Below, piece after piece: positions 45,901 through 57,213 of a stretch of 64,000 nt of DNA. Under the pieces are notes generated by a model, which was given only the letters and a program-made list of their open reading frames with translations, did no database searches and was not told the DNA's origin. The stretch spans positions 363,420-427,419 of the forward strand of contig JTDE01000105.1 of NCBI GenBank assembly GCA_014338405.1, read 5' to 3'. The stretch comes from Paragonimus skrjabini miyazakii (taxonomy: Eukaryota; Platyhelminthes; Trematoda; Plagiorchiida; Troglotrematidae). Numbering within the stretch: the first letter of the stretch is position 1; each line of letters starts with the position of its first letter. Made by a program: the position numbers and the translations under genes.

Positions 45901-48860
45901 AACAATCAAGTAAATTTGTGCTGTTTTGCTACCCTCGCAATAAATGAAGAATCCCACAAATTTCTACGCTAGCTACTTGGTAAACTGTAGGCCTCCGATG
46001 CTATTCTTAACTGCAGCACAGCAAGCTGTCTCAACTTCCATCTCTATCATAAGCAATTCTAGCATGGACCATATCCTCTCATTATTTTCTACGGAACAGT
46101 TGAAGTAAGTGAAAAGCAGTCTCGAGCAGGAACCCTCATTCAATTTGAAGCTTGTAAGCGTTCACGAGCGTTGGCTTGTGCAATATGTGATGTAATATTA
46201 GGACGCTTGGTTTGCGTCCAGCAAAGGACACAGCTTCAAAAACAGTGTTCCTATGGATGTGAACACAATATTAGTTTAAAATCCCACTTTTCTGAATAAA
46301 ACGAATTATTTTGATCCAGGACCTCTGTTTTATTTCATTGGCCAAAAGATAAATACACTGTTCCTAGGTTGTGCAATTTTCAGATGCAATGTTCAAGGAA
46401 CATTCAAAAGAGAGTAAAAAAGAACTGACCTCTTCTGCCAAGCAGTGGTTGTGTGGTGAACGGGATCGCGTGGGTAACGGAAAACGGTCAAGGCGGATGA
46501 AACCACCAAAAATGAGAACTAAGGTATTTTGATGTTTCATAACATACTTAACCCGTAACTGGATAAACTGGATAACAACGTGGAGAACCTTCATAACAAG
46601 TAGTGTAGCACATAGCATGAACACGTATAGTATCTCCCGACATTCCGCAATATGGTATGAGATAAACTTTATTGACTCTACGTCTTCAATTTTTCTTCTC
46701 AATGATCAGCAGTGTTGTTCGTATGCATCCTATTTAGTAATACACAGTATAAATTATATATACAGTGATCCTACCCACGTTAGCTAAGAGATGATAGTAA
46801 TCGGTTTCTTCTGAGATTACATAAGATTGGTGATTAACTTTGATCATCTCACTTTGCCCAGAATGATGCTGTGCACAACTGAGGTTCATCATTTGTTTGC
46901 ATCGTAGATACTGTCCAGTATGACGTCTGACATTTGCACAAAAATGGTCACACAGGGAGGGCATTCCTGATCTCCACACACCCACCAAGTTATTCCAGTT
47001 TTTATTGTAAATAGTATGTAGTAAATCCGTTTTTTTTTCTTACACCAATGTGATCGTTTTGAAACATGTTCAGTCGAGAAACTTTTCCCTTGTATACTGA
47101 GATGGATCCTCCTCACCGTTGATAACCAGCGACTTAATAGGACCCGTGAGGTTTGTGGATGTATTAGGACAATCGTGATTGCTAGTTGAGCGGGAAATTT
47201 AATGTTTGTACATGAGATCTACGATGGAGTGTCGATTCCAGATATTATGGTTTCGAAAGTTTTGCAGGTTTACTGAAAAATTATGATTTGCAGCACACCA
47301 TAATACTGTAGCCATATAAAAATATCTATTTTTGAAGATAGAACTTGGTAAGGACTAGGTTCTCGTTCGGGTGCATTTCCATACCTGGTACCTACGAGTT
47401 TCCATCAGGTCTGCACGAATTCGAGCGCAATCGTAGGGACCACATACGGACGTGCTGTTAGAGAAGTTGCTTATCTGATGACAGAGAACGGTGGTCAGAC
47501 GTATATCTACACGATGCAGACTCACTGATGGATGGAACATACTCCATGGGTTTCAGTCAGTCAGGTTATAACGCAAAGTGAGCACAGTGCAAGTCCGCTT
47601 ACACTGCTGCTCAGTTCCGTAACATGTTTTCGGACAAGCTTTGATTCCAAGTTTTTGCACAATAGATGAGCTAAAATCTTGGACGCCAACAACTGCCTTT
47701 GAAATGGTCACTCATGGCACTTTAGTTGCTTGAAGAAACGCCGTACACAAAATAATTTACGTGTGCTCCAAATACACTCTGGTTGAGGACAGCTATCTTA
47801 ATTCATATCTGGTATTTTCCAAGTTCTAGCACGTATCTGACTCCACATGGCTCAGTTGACTAGCCCTCAGTAAGTCGTAAGACATATCTGGAATATGAGG
47901 CATTAGTTTGCAGGTAAGGCTGTGATATAGACTTAGATGGTCAAGCGAGGACATTGCAAGAACACATGCATTTTTAAGTTCCGAAACTTCCTTGCCTTGG
48001 TCTATATACTGGATCAATGTTTGAGTAAAGCTGTCTGGTAGATTTGTGAGAAGTTACCATTGCAAGATGAAATATCAAATAACTTATCATCAGTAGACGA
48101 ATTGCAACACTGACTAATCAGTTGTTAGCATAGTATTAGTCAAGTAGGCGGTTCAAAAGATGTGACGGGGATAATCTTCAGGATTGTTTACAACATACTT
48201 AAAACTCTATCGCCACGTAATTAATGAGATGGTTATAGATGGCATATACAGTAGTGCCATTGTAAAGCTTTATCTATGGATAAGACAATTTTGAAATCTA
48301 ACCGAGAGATGCTTAGGCATTAATGATATTTGCTGGATGTTGTGAGTCAAAGCTAACTGATATAAAAGGTCGTGTATGGGTTCTGTCAGTCTGTATAATC
48401 CAAATCGGACTCGAACTATGTGACTGACGATCGCGTATCAGAAACAAAACGTTTCTAGAGTTGCAAACTCAAATACTCATTGTTCGCATTTTAACATGAA
48501 TGATTACGAGTCAGCTTTCGTCATTCCTATTCTTTTTTTCAGCAGGTCAATTCTCATTCTATTGCGATCGGACCTCAGTTAGGCCTAAGTATAAACCACT
48601 GAAACGCTGTTACCAGTATTGCTTTTTTTAACCATATCTCTCTACCAGTATCGACGGACTTATGGAGGAAATTTATCGAAAGATTTATATTTCACCAAGA
48701 ACAGTTCATTACATAAGTAATCAGCTGCCTGGTAAAAAAACTTCATGGTAATAAGAATATTAAAATTTAAAACCAACGGGAATGAACTATCTGAGGCAAA
48801 ACTTCAGTACATCGTACCTATGTTCGACGGTACAATAATTGGCGCGTACTGATAAATTCT
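42930..48860. other. Region between polycystin-like locus and BCAT; no firm gene
   Basis: Frames at 43592-43867 and 44018-44327 (+) are open but lack a convincing family match. The rest is AT-rich with short overlapping frames. Confidence 0.45.
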
Positions 48861-48862
48861 GG

Positions 48863-48868
48863 TTTATT
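48863..48868 (-). terminator. Polyadenylation signal candidate for BCAT
   Basis: AATAAA on the - strand about 120 bp past the BCAT stop codon, the first exact match downstream. Confidence 0.5.
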
Positions 48869-48989
48869 TATGGATAAATGTGTTTCAGTGGATTCCATCT
48901 ACATGCAAGGAATGTTGAAATAAGGAAAATAAAGGGGGGAGGAAAGAAACAGAGAAGCCACAGTCCTATATCTCATTACAATATATATA

Positions 48990-49046
48990 TCATCTTCCGG
49001 GTTGATCGATAGGATGCGTCCAGGGATGTGGTCCATTAACAGCCAA
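48990..49046 (-). CDS. BCAT: BCAT exon 8 (C-terminus)
   Basis: Acceptor aaatttcag ends at 49047, frame in phase with exon 7. Eighteen codons, LAVNGPHPWTHPIDQPGR, then TGA at 48992-48990. The family ends in a short Q-x-G...-W tail (QYGIRAHEWMFPV in mammals); the HPW arrangement fits invertebrate forms. This is the least conserved exon, so the assignment rests on phase, acceptor, the Trp and the AATAAA 120 bp on. Confidence 0.75.
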   Translation of the reverse strand: MAVNGPHPWTHPIDQPGR

Positions 49047-51016
49047 CTGAAATTTGACAAGAAAACTAGTTACAAAGAGATTTAGATAAACTAAAACAAA
49101 ATATAGCTTTAAGTGAACCACTTATAGTTTATCAAGATCACCGAAAACCAATAAAAATAAAACTAACGTCTTTGAAATTTTCACCAACGAACTTTAGTTG
49201 GAGTGTGACCTACTGGATTACATTTCAACTGCATGCTACGAGAACGTTTAAGCCTAAACAGAGTATTTTTCTATGTTAAAAACAACAGAGTATTTGTTTC
49301 CATTTTTGATTAACTTTTAATTCTTGCTGCAGAATGTTTACATACAACACTATCACACAATTTGCGCCAAATCAATGCACACAACCTGATCGTCAATAAA
49401 AATGATTTTCCTCACCTTTTCCCTTGAAGAGAGTTATTTCGATCGCAAGCTCTTCTTCACGAGGAGTTATTTTCCGCATTTGCCTTTAGTTCTGAGCCAA
49501 GCCCTCTTTGCCTTAGACAAAACAAGTTAACGTAGAGCTGAAAGACAATCGCTTATTTGCAAAATTGCCGTTTTGGCGACCGTGGGCGGACTGCGGTATC
49601 AGTTATTGACGGACACTGTGTGGAACAGAAGACTGACCTAATCTGATGCAGTTGCAGGAGCTCCGAAATTCTAGTGATTCACAGTAGTTAAATATTCTAC
49701 TAGCTATTCCGCTTCTTTGAATAAGACCATAACCCGACCCATTCATCGTGGTCATAAATGCTCGCGGTTAACCTGGAATACCAACAGTCTCATATGTTGG
49801 TTAGTTATTCACTCTAGCAAGCAGCCATCGTACTGATGTTAGTGGGACGTCGTGTACTTAAATGAGAACAAGACGACGGCATTCCTGCATGATATTTAAA
49901 CTTATGAATAGCATAACTGGTAATCACAATCGCAAGGAGAATACCTTTGCAATCAAATTACTTCAGATTAACAAGCCTGGTTTTGTGTTTGTACCATCTT
50001 AGCTGCTCTCGCGTAATGAAGTCAAGAAAATCAGAGCCGATGTATGAGTTGATAAAGTGAAACCCATAGCTGTACACAACAGAAACAATCAAGAGCGGTT
50101 GGTTAAACGGCGAGTTAATCCGATTAATCTTTCATATTTTACCAGGCTTGCTCAATTTTAATTATTCATTTTTTTCGTACTAAGCGATTTAGTTACAAGT
50201 GTGAAAATAGTCGTAATGGTTAGGATAGCAAAAATTCAAAGGTGATGTTACTTCATCGTCACCATCATTACCGCCATCATCAAAAACAGCAACACATCAG
50301 TGATTCACGCCACTGTGCAGCTGCTATACGACCGTGAAGATAAAAGGAGTAAAAAAGGTCTCCAGCCAATTAACAAAGAGGGAAAGGGGAAAGACGGGAC
50401 CTAATTACGAATGTATCTGTACTCAAACGTTCGACATCAAGATGTCTACAACTATATGTCAAGTTTGCATATTGGGTTTTATAAAGTAGGTTGAAGCATG
50501 CTTGTCTTTAATATTTCAGAATATGTAACAGGCTACTGTAGTTTTAAACGCTGCTGTGTCGTAAAGATTGCATCATCAATCTAACTTGTTACGGATCATT
50601 CGTAAGGCCCCCTAAATAGTAAAAGGTTAGGAAAGGAAACATTCTAAATATACAAGACGTTGTGATTGGATTAAACCAACATCTGTTTTCAATGGTTGTT
50701 TCGAAAGTTAACCAGGATGAAGTGGAACCAATGGTAGGTGTTCCCACACAGCTATCTTAAATACTGTCGATAGATCATGAACTACAAAAGGTTCTTATGA
50801 TGAAGATTTTGATTTTACTGTATATTGTACTTTTTATACAAAAAGACTAAATTTAATGATCTTGAAAACAGAAGCATCTAGGTCACATTTCAAGAAATTC
50901 AGCGACTGCACTACGATGGATTAGACGGAGCTGTTTATACGATGTATTATCCATTTTCAGCTTTATTTACTACGTAAATCAATTTTCACACAACCAATAA
51001 CAGCACACTCGCTCAC

Positions 51017-51232
51017 CTGTATATCTCTATACTCCTTTAAAATTCGTTGTGGTACACTGTCAGGGTCATCACTGTCAGGTATTGCATAGCGTTCGTTTTT
51101 GTAACACAGCTCAGCCACCGGTGAGATGACACAGGCAGTGCCAGTGCCGAATATGTGTAGAAGCCGCTTTTCTTCCACTGCTTTCAATACCTGACGCATG
51201 GTTATGTTATTTTCCACAACTCTAAACTCATT
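51017..51232 (-). CDS. BCAT: BCAT exon 7
   Basis: Acceptor ttgtag ends at 51233. Seventy-two codons beginning NEFRVVENNITMRQVLKAVE, then HIFGTGTACVISPVAELCYK and IPDSDDPDSVPQ, ending LKEYRDIQ. It matches [20 protein letters not shown] and [20 protein letters not shown]. Mammalian BCAT has a redox CXXC at TACQVCP; here the second Cys is Ser (TACVISP). Confidence 0.92.
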
Positions 51233-51587
51233 CTACAATCAAAGAAGAATGTTACACTACTGATTAGGGGCGAAACAGATTGCCTTTCTCTCTCTCTAGT
51301 TTGTCGTACACAAGCGATAAAGCTAAAGTTATAAAGTAGCAATACTTGAGTTCACACAATTTTGAACCCTCATGTTATCACTTGTTTGTCTATTGACAAA
51401 TTTTACTATATATCCTAGGTTACGGATAATGATCACCGTTGAGCACGCACAACTCGTTCAACTGACTTAACATCACAAGTAACTTTCTAGCGAAAGAGAC
51501 TAACCTGATTTTTTAGCGAAAGCAAACATACAGACTGAACATCACCCAATTTAACGTGGTTCCCGCATTCACAAACCATTCATTTAA

Positions 51588-51720
51588 AAAAGCAGTATAG
51601 TAGAGTTTCTCTCTTGTTATGGCGTATCCCTGCCACGGCCGGTATTTGAACTCCGGCAACGGTTTCCCGAGATAACCCTGTTAGCCTCTGGGCCACTATT
51701 CTCACAATATTCCCGATTGA
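51588..51720 (-). mobile_element. tRNA-headed SINE fragment in BCAT intron
   Basis: On the - strand: A-box-like TGGCCCAGAGGCTAACAGGG, B-box-like GGAGTTCAAATACC (about 51650), CCGGCCGTGGCAGGGATACG and then GAGAGAAACTC, the same order as the hammerhead SINE, but the catalytic CUGANGA is gone. A + strand stretch at 51769-51800 (actgacgggctcgaatatgg) looks like a hammerhead remnant in opposite orientation. Confidence 0.6.
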
Positions 51721-51959
51721 ATTTCCGTAAACAAAGACTTGGGCACATATGCTTGTGAGTTGTGTCATACTGACGGGCTCGAATATGGGAGCTAGCCAAA
51801 AAGTCCACGTATATGCCAAATACGCGATAACTTGTGGGAGACGTTCGATTTACAACAACTAAAATTATCGTCCTCATCATCGCGACGGCCCTGAGCGTGT
51901 CCATAGGGTATTGTGGCTCGGGCCGACACTCACGTCAACATTAACGTGAAATATCTTGG

Positions 51960-52662
51960 GGGGAAAATGCTGCCACAGAGATTAAAAATTAATCTACGAA
52001 TATTTGACGGAAGAACCTGAACCGATGGGAATCTCAGTACGCTATTGACTCTGTCGCACCGCCATCTCGAACAGCGCTCACAGCCAGCGGTTTGAGTGAT
52101 CGACGTGTAGTGCCGGGTGTGATAAACGCTGAGCTGGTATGCGGAATACGTGACCCAATCATCAAGATCTGCACAATGCGATTAGCTGACCAATTGATTG
52201 CTCATTCCGAGCATTCCGGAATACGCCCTGGCGAACGGCCGTATTGCCCACATGATCAGTCCGATTAATGTGAACTAAGTAGCGGAGACAACGATGGTCA
52301 ACCAAAACAAGTCTGTTGAAATCTTCCCTGTGAACAGGCCACGTTTCTTTACCATTGAGCAGAAAAGAACGCACACAAGCATTATGTATCTTCACTTTCA
52401 GCGATGACGAGGCGATTTCCCGACACAGGTTGGCATTAGCAATTCGTAACTCTGCTAGCCTCGCTGATGTCTCATCAGCAATATTACAAGCTGACGAGAT
52501 ACCGTTACTCAAGTATGTGAAAGTGTCCAGAGTCTCTAGCGGATTACCCGCAATAAGGAAGGTAAGCGTGAGAATGCTCCAGCCTTGAAGAAGCACTGAC
52601 GGCGCGAGGTGCATTTCGTACAAACCAGCCCAATCATTTACTTTGTTTATTATGGTTTGCAC
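51960..52662 (-). pseudogene. RTE-like LINE fragment, RT C-terminal part
   Basis: One open frame of 166 codons contains LDTFTYLSNGISSACNIADE, TSARLAELRIANANLCREI, VKIHNACVRSFLLNGKETWP, RLVLVDHRCLRYLVHINRTD and HVGNTAVR. These are the typical F-YLGS-IS...N-D-E, YNA-VRSVLLYG-ETWP and DHRCLR blocks of trematode LINE proteins. Below 52160 the sequence continues as a degraded 3' end (SITQTAGCE-like region). Sits in BCAT intron 6, same strand as BCAT. Confidence 0.82.
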
Positions 52663-53589
52663 GTCTTCATCAGAGAGATTAAGTTAGACAATATAATCCG
52701 CTTACTCCATGTTGGTCAACTTAGCTCTAGAAAGAAGCTCGATGTCAAGCTCATTAGATTTTTCGAGTGCACCTTCCAGAGTGTCGTCCATAATGAATAT
52801 GAACCAAAATACTCTATTATTTATCGGAAACAAGAGTGCTAACATGCAGTTAATCGTCAGAGTACCACTTTGAACTAAGTAAGCAAAGGCGGGGCTTTTC
52901 AGCTTATGAAAGAAACAAAGTCGTAAAGTTCTGCATGTGCAATGGCACATAGAATCTCAATCGCCTGTCAACTGAAGTGGAACGCAGATTACTCGAAATG
53001 TTTAACATCATTGTTCACAATAAATAAACGCTGGCAAAATGTGTTCCAACTAAGTACACATAAAAACAGATCCTATTCATATCGGTTCATCATGACATCG
53101 CCGTGTATTATCATTCAGGTAAAAGTGAGAAGTTTGTATTTGATCACTAGAATCGTTACTGAATTTAGAAGCTGAAGACAGAAGGTCTTATGACCCTCAA
53201 TTTGAAACTGATTTATCTCCCAACAGCGCTGCTTTGTATTGAAAGTTCCAGTTGTATAACAAAAAACGCTTGATGACGATTAAAAAGTAAAACGGACACA
53301 AACAGAAACACGAGTGGAGTAAAGAATCACTGTAGTATGGTCAGTATCACGAATATCGTCATGATCACGATCAGCATCTTACTGATTAGCAGCAATATTT
53401 TGACGCTCCGTATTGATGTGTTAAAATCATAGTTATTCAACGAAGCTAAGTATGAAGCACTATTGAACATATATATTAAAATTGTAACGAGCTAAAAGGA
53501 ACGAGGAACAACGGACGAGAGGACACAGTACTAGAGGCACTTAATAAACTATATTCAAATTGTTGATGGCTGCCCTGACTACTCCACTA

Positions 53590-53875
53590 AGCAGAGTGAG
53601 TAGTTGTTGCCTTCCTGGATTGGGTCTTCGTGATTACTCAAACCACTGGCTGGAGACGCTATCCGAGATGGCAGTGTGTCGCAGAGAATTGCGTACCTGT
53701 ATCCATACCATTTCTGGCTCTTCCGCTTAGTCTTTTATTAATTCTCAAACCTCTTAGTAGCGTTTTCTTTCTAAGATTTTCCACGTCACTGTTGAGGTAA
53801 GCGGCGGCCCGAGCCACAGTACCTTGTGGTCAGGCTCATAGCTACTATGATGATGATGATGATGATGATGATGAA
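53590..53875 (+). pseudogene. RTE-like LINE 3' end with ATG-repeat tail
   Basis: The + frame gives LPGLGLRDYSNHWLETLSEM, then CIHTISGSSA and a stop, the usual C-terminus of the same LINE family (R...-HWLETL-DMA). It is followed by about 100 bp of 3' UTR and an (ATG)n run at 53846-53873. Short tandem-repeat tails are typical of RTE-clade elements. Confidence 0.72.
53846..53873 (+). repeat. (ATG)n microsatellite, LINE tail
   Basis: Nine ATG repeats ending atgaatgg, marking the 3' end of the LINE fragment. Confidence 0.9.
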
Positions 53876-54399
53876 TGGCTGCCGTGTATTTTTACCATAA
53901 AATATATTACAAATCAATATTTTTGGTTCACATCTTTGAGACGGCTTGTTTGTAGTTCCCATCGCCTACAAAAAGTTCCAAGATGTAGGTATTATGAAAT
54001 ACTATAGGATCTTATGTTACAAATACTTGATGATAGCGGCTACTCAGAATGGTCGGTATGTTGTGTATTGTTTGCAGTAGAATGCGGGCACAGAAATCCA
54101 TCATACCCTGAAGTGGTAAACTTGTTGCAGATCATGTTGCATAAACCCGCTGCCGGAAATGCAAAGTCAAACGTTTCGCCGATACGTCAGTGGATGTCTA
54201 AATTTTAAAGTAAAACTCGTAAGGTCCTAATCATACGAAGCACAAAGATATAGCACATTGCGGGAAACGGTAGTAATGGCACCGCTTTGTTACAAGACTT
54301 GAAAATTGAGACTCATACGCTTTTCGGAAGGCATTATTGGTCACAACCCTCAAGACCATAATCAAACTAGCGAAGTGGTTCGAAATCGGTTGCCCATCA

Positions 54400-54565
54400 G
54401 ATTACTGATGAGTAGTCGGAGGTTGGTTGGTTTAAAATGCACACCGCTTATAGGCAATCATAGTTTTAGTGTTCGGGTAATAGCTGCAGCCCACCACATT
54501 CAAACAGAGGCAACCTGTTCGAGTTTCTCTCTTGTTAGGCTCAGCAACAGTGTAGTGAAGAAAAA
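54400..54565 (-). mobile_element. SINE tail and drifted hammerhead region
   Basis: gattactgatgagtagtcgg (54400 onward) is the inverted tail of the main unit. Farther right, gttcgagtttctctcttgtt (54517-54536) corresponds to the reverse of the GAAACUCGAG side of the hammerhead. Decayed copy in BCAT intron 6. Confidence 0.55.
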
Positions 54566-55533
54566 CGATCGAACTACACTACTTGTGGAGAAAATTATCA
54601 GGGTATCAAATTAATCGAGTAGAGGTGTACAAAACGCTATGAAACAGTCTAGCAAGAAATGTTGTTTTTGACATGCAAAGTTGTAAATAATAACTGTTTC
54701 AATATGGGGTTAACATAATTTGTGAATGAGTGATTATAATAGTTGTTTGTTGAAACATATGCCGCTAGTCTCGGTTCATCAAACAAAATTATCTCTGTGC
54801 CACTCCAATTTTGCTCCTGCAGCTGTAGTCTAGGACCGAAGTTCGCACAGCAGTCCACATTCTCACAAGATAATCGTGTTGATCATCGTGTCATTGAATT
54901 TATGCTGGACGTAGCCAAATTATTCCGTCTTAACACTCAACCACGTTCGTACTTGAGCACTACTCAGTTTTCCCGACTGTCTTGAGTGTCAACACAGTTG
55001 TGGATTGTTAACTTTGGTTCAGCATAATGGTATGATAACTTCAAACGTTGGAAGTTTGTCTTTTTTTATGACGTTTTTATCGACACATGATAGAAATCAA
55101 TGTTAAATTATCATATATTGTGTGAATCGTGCATACGAATTTGGGCAACCAAGGTATTTTTTAAATGAATATTCAAAAACTAATTACTGAGAAGCAGAGT
55201 AGAATCAACCTGAATGTAAAATAACATTTTCACTAAATAGCTTAGCCAGAAGCCAACGTAACGCTTTGTGTAAGTTGCCTACCCGGTAGAGTTAAAAAAA
55301 TCCAACGTTCCAGAGATTCCAAGGTTCAATTTGTTCTCAGCTAACGATTATTTATGACAGCTTTGTGACTCAAGCTGTTTGTTGGTGCATAGCTTTTCAT
55401 TTTCAGAAATGTCAGGCAGGTAAACAAATTTTAGATGGGCAGTCATTGCCAACAATAAAGAGCTGAACATTACAAACATTCACGTGTAATGTAAAAAAAT
55501 TATACTGAGCAACCAGAGAAATATTAATCTTAC

Positions 55534-55619
55534 CCAGGCCTTAGTGATTTCCAGAATGGATTCTCGCGTCACACCTGGCAGAATGAGTCCGCTTAGGGGG
55601 GGAGTGAGTAGCTCCTTTT
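55534..55619 (-). CDS. BCAT: BCAT exon 6
   Basis: Acceptor tatcaacag ends at 55620. Twenty-eight codons: KELLTPPLSGLILPGVTRES then ILEITKAW, matching [20 protein letters not shown] and LLDMAQTW. This completes the class-IV signature (T-P-P-L-x-G-x-I-L-P-G-V). Donor GTAAGA. The open frame extends outward in both directions, but homology is limited to the exon. Confidence 0.92.
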
Positions 55620-57070
55620 CTGTTGATATTAAACGAGGGGGGAAACAGTAATTATGAGAACGTACGAAACATGAAAGCATTAAGATATGAGTATGACGTT
55701 CATGAACTGGCATAAAAACACATGTCCTAAGCCACTGGGACCTGTAAGACTGTAACCAGAGCCAGCTGGCAATAGAACGACCACGTAACTCTGGTCTGGT
55801 GAAACGTAGCTGGGCAAATCTAGTCAGGTATTTTCTGTGCAATAGAATCAGCACAGTAAAAATAGACGCAACCCAGTTTTCCATCGTTTCTTTTCGTTAC
55901 GGTATAATGGAAGTATACGGTTTGTTCTCAACATTTGTTTTGCATCACAAAGAGATATCTTAAGCCTACTAAACCCACCCATCAATGAATGTGAATATTC
56001 GTTCAATATTAGGGTTGCGCGAAAAATACACATAAGCGACGTATTACTGAACCCAACAGGCGTTGTTTTAAGTTGTTCTGTTTCGGACATAACAGCTTGA
56101 GCTACGTTTTACACATTACTTATAGGGATATGGTTACTGGTTGTCGTAACAAGTTTATCAACTGCTTACATGACGAGAAGTGGAAAGAAACTCAATGTAT
56201 TCTAAGAGGTAAATTAATAGCTCACTGATCTTAGCAATCAAATTATAGGATTATATGGGAGATGCCTGCATCACGACTTAAAGAAAGCAGCAAATGACCA
56301 CTTAGTAGGATATAATGGACAAAAATTCCGATGTATGCCTTCTCAAAACAGGAGCGTTCAGTGAAAAACCTTATTATTGTCAACAATTATTACTGGAACA
56401 TAACGTATGACCTCGAACCCGGTCCAAATTAAACGAAATGTTTAGAATCACGCCAACAAAAATCATCATTCCACCGATTTCACTTGGGAACGTGGGTCTA
56501 ATGGTAGCAATATGCGGCCAAAGTGCAGTGGTTTAACAAATATATATTACGCAAGCCCAGTTGTACTTATGTCAGTTAAAATGAATTACCTATCGTTACA
56601 CTACAAGGTGCTCGTTATCATGTGACATATCATGTCACATGTGAGGACAGAATATTGTCAGGCTATCGAGCGGTATACTAAGATCCAGGTGTGTCCGCTA
56701 ATTATGGTATGAAAACCGTGACGTGTTTCTACCATAGAGAGAGAAATTGGATAATATGAACGTATAAATTAACTGTATACAATTAATGGTTCAAAGTATA
56801 TTTTTTCAAATCTGTGTCATTATGTTACGCTCCACAACGAATTAATGAAGACAGATTTTGCCCCACGAATTTACCGATTTGCTTACTTCGTAACTGGTGA
56901 TCTTCTTTCAAACTGAGCACCAGTGTACTAGTTAACATTTGGTCTTAGATCATTTTTAAATGACAATACTTAGTTACGTATTGAATATATCTACTTACCT
57001 ATTATTTGCGATATATGTAAATTTGAAGAAACAAACTGATTGTAGTAATATGCAAAGAAATGCTGCTCAC

Positions 57071-57213
57071 CTCCCTTTTCGTTAATCCAAAATACAAAAA
57101 TATTCATGGTCCCAGCTTCCGTGAGTGCTTCTTCAGGGCCATATAGCCATAGACTGGTTTGACATCCCTTTTCTTTGACAAATTTCTGTGAATATAGTGT
57201 TGGTGCGTAGTTT
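57071..57213 (-). CDS. BCAT: BCAT exon 5 with class-IV signature
   Basis: Acceptor ttaaaag ends at 57214 and one base completes the split Ser codon. It reads NYAPTLYSQKFVKEKGCQTS, LWLYGPE and LTEAGTMNIFVFWINEKG. The E-x-G-T-M-N-[IF]-F string is the start of the fold-type IV aminotransferase signature, matching LTEVGTMNIFVYW. Donor GGTGAGC. Confidence 0.92.
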
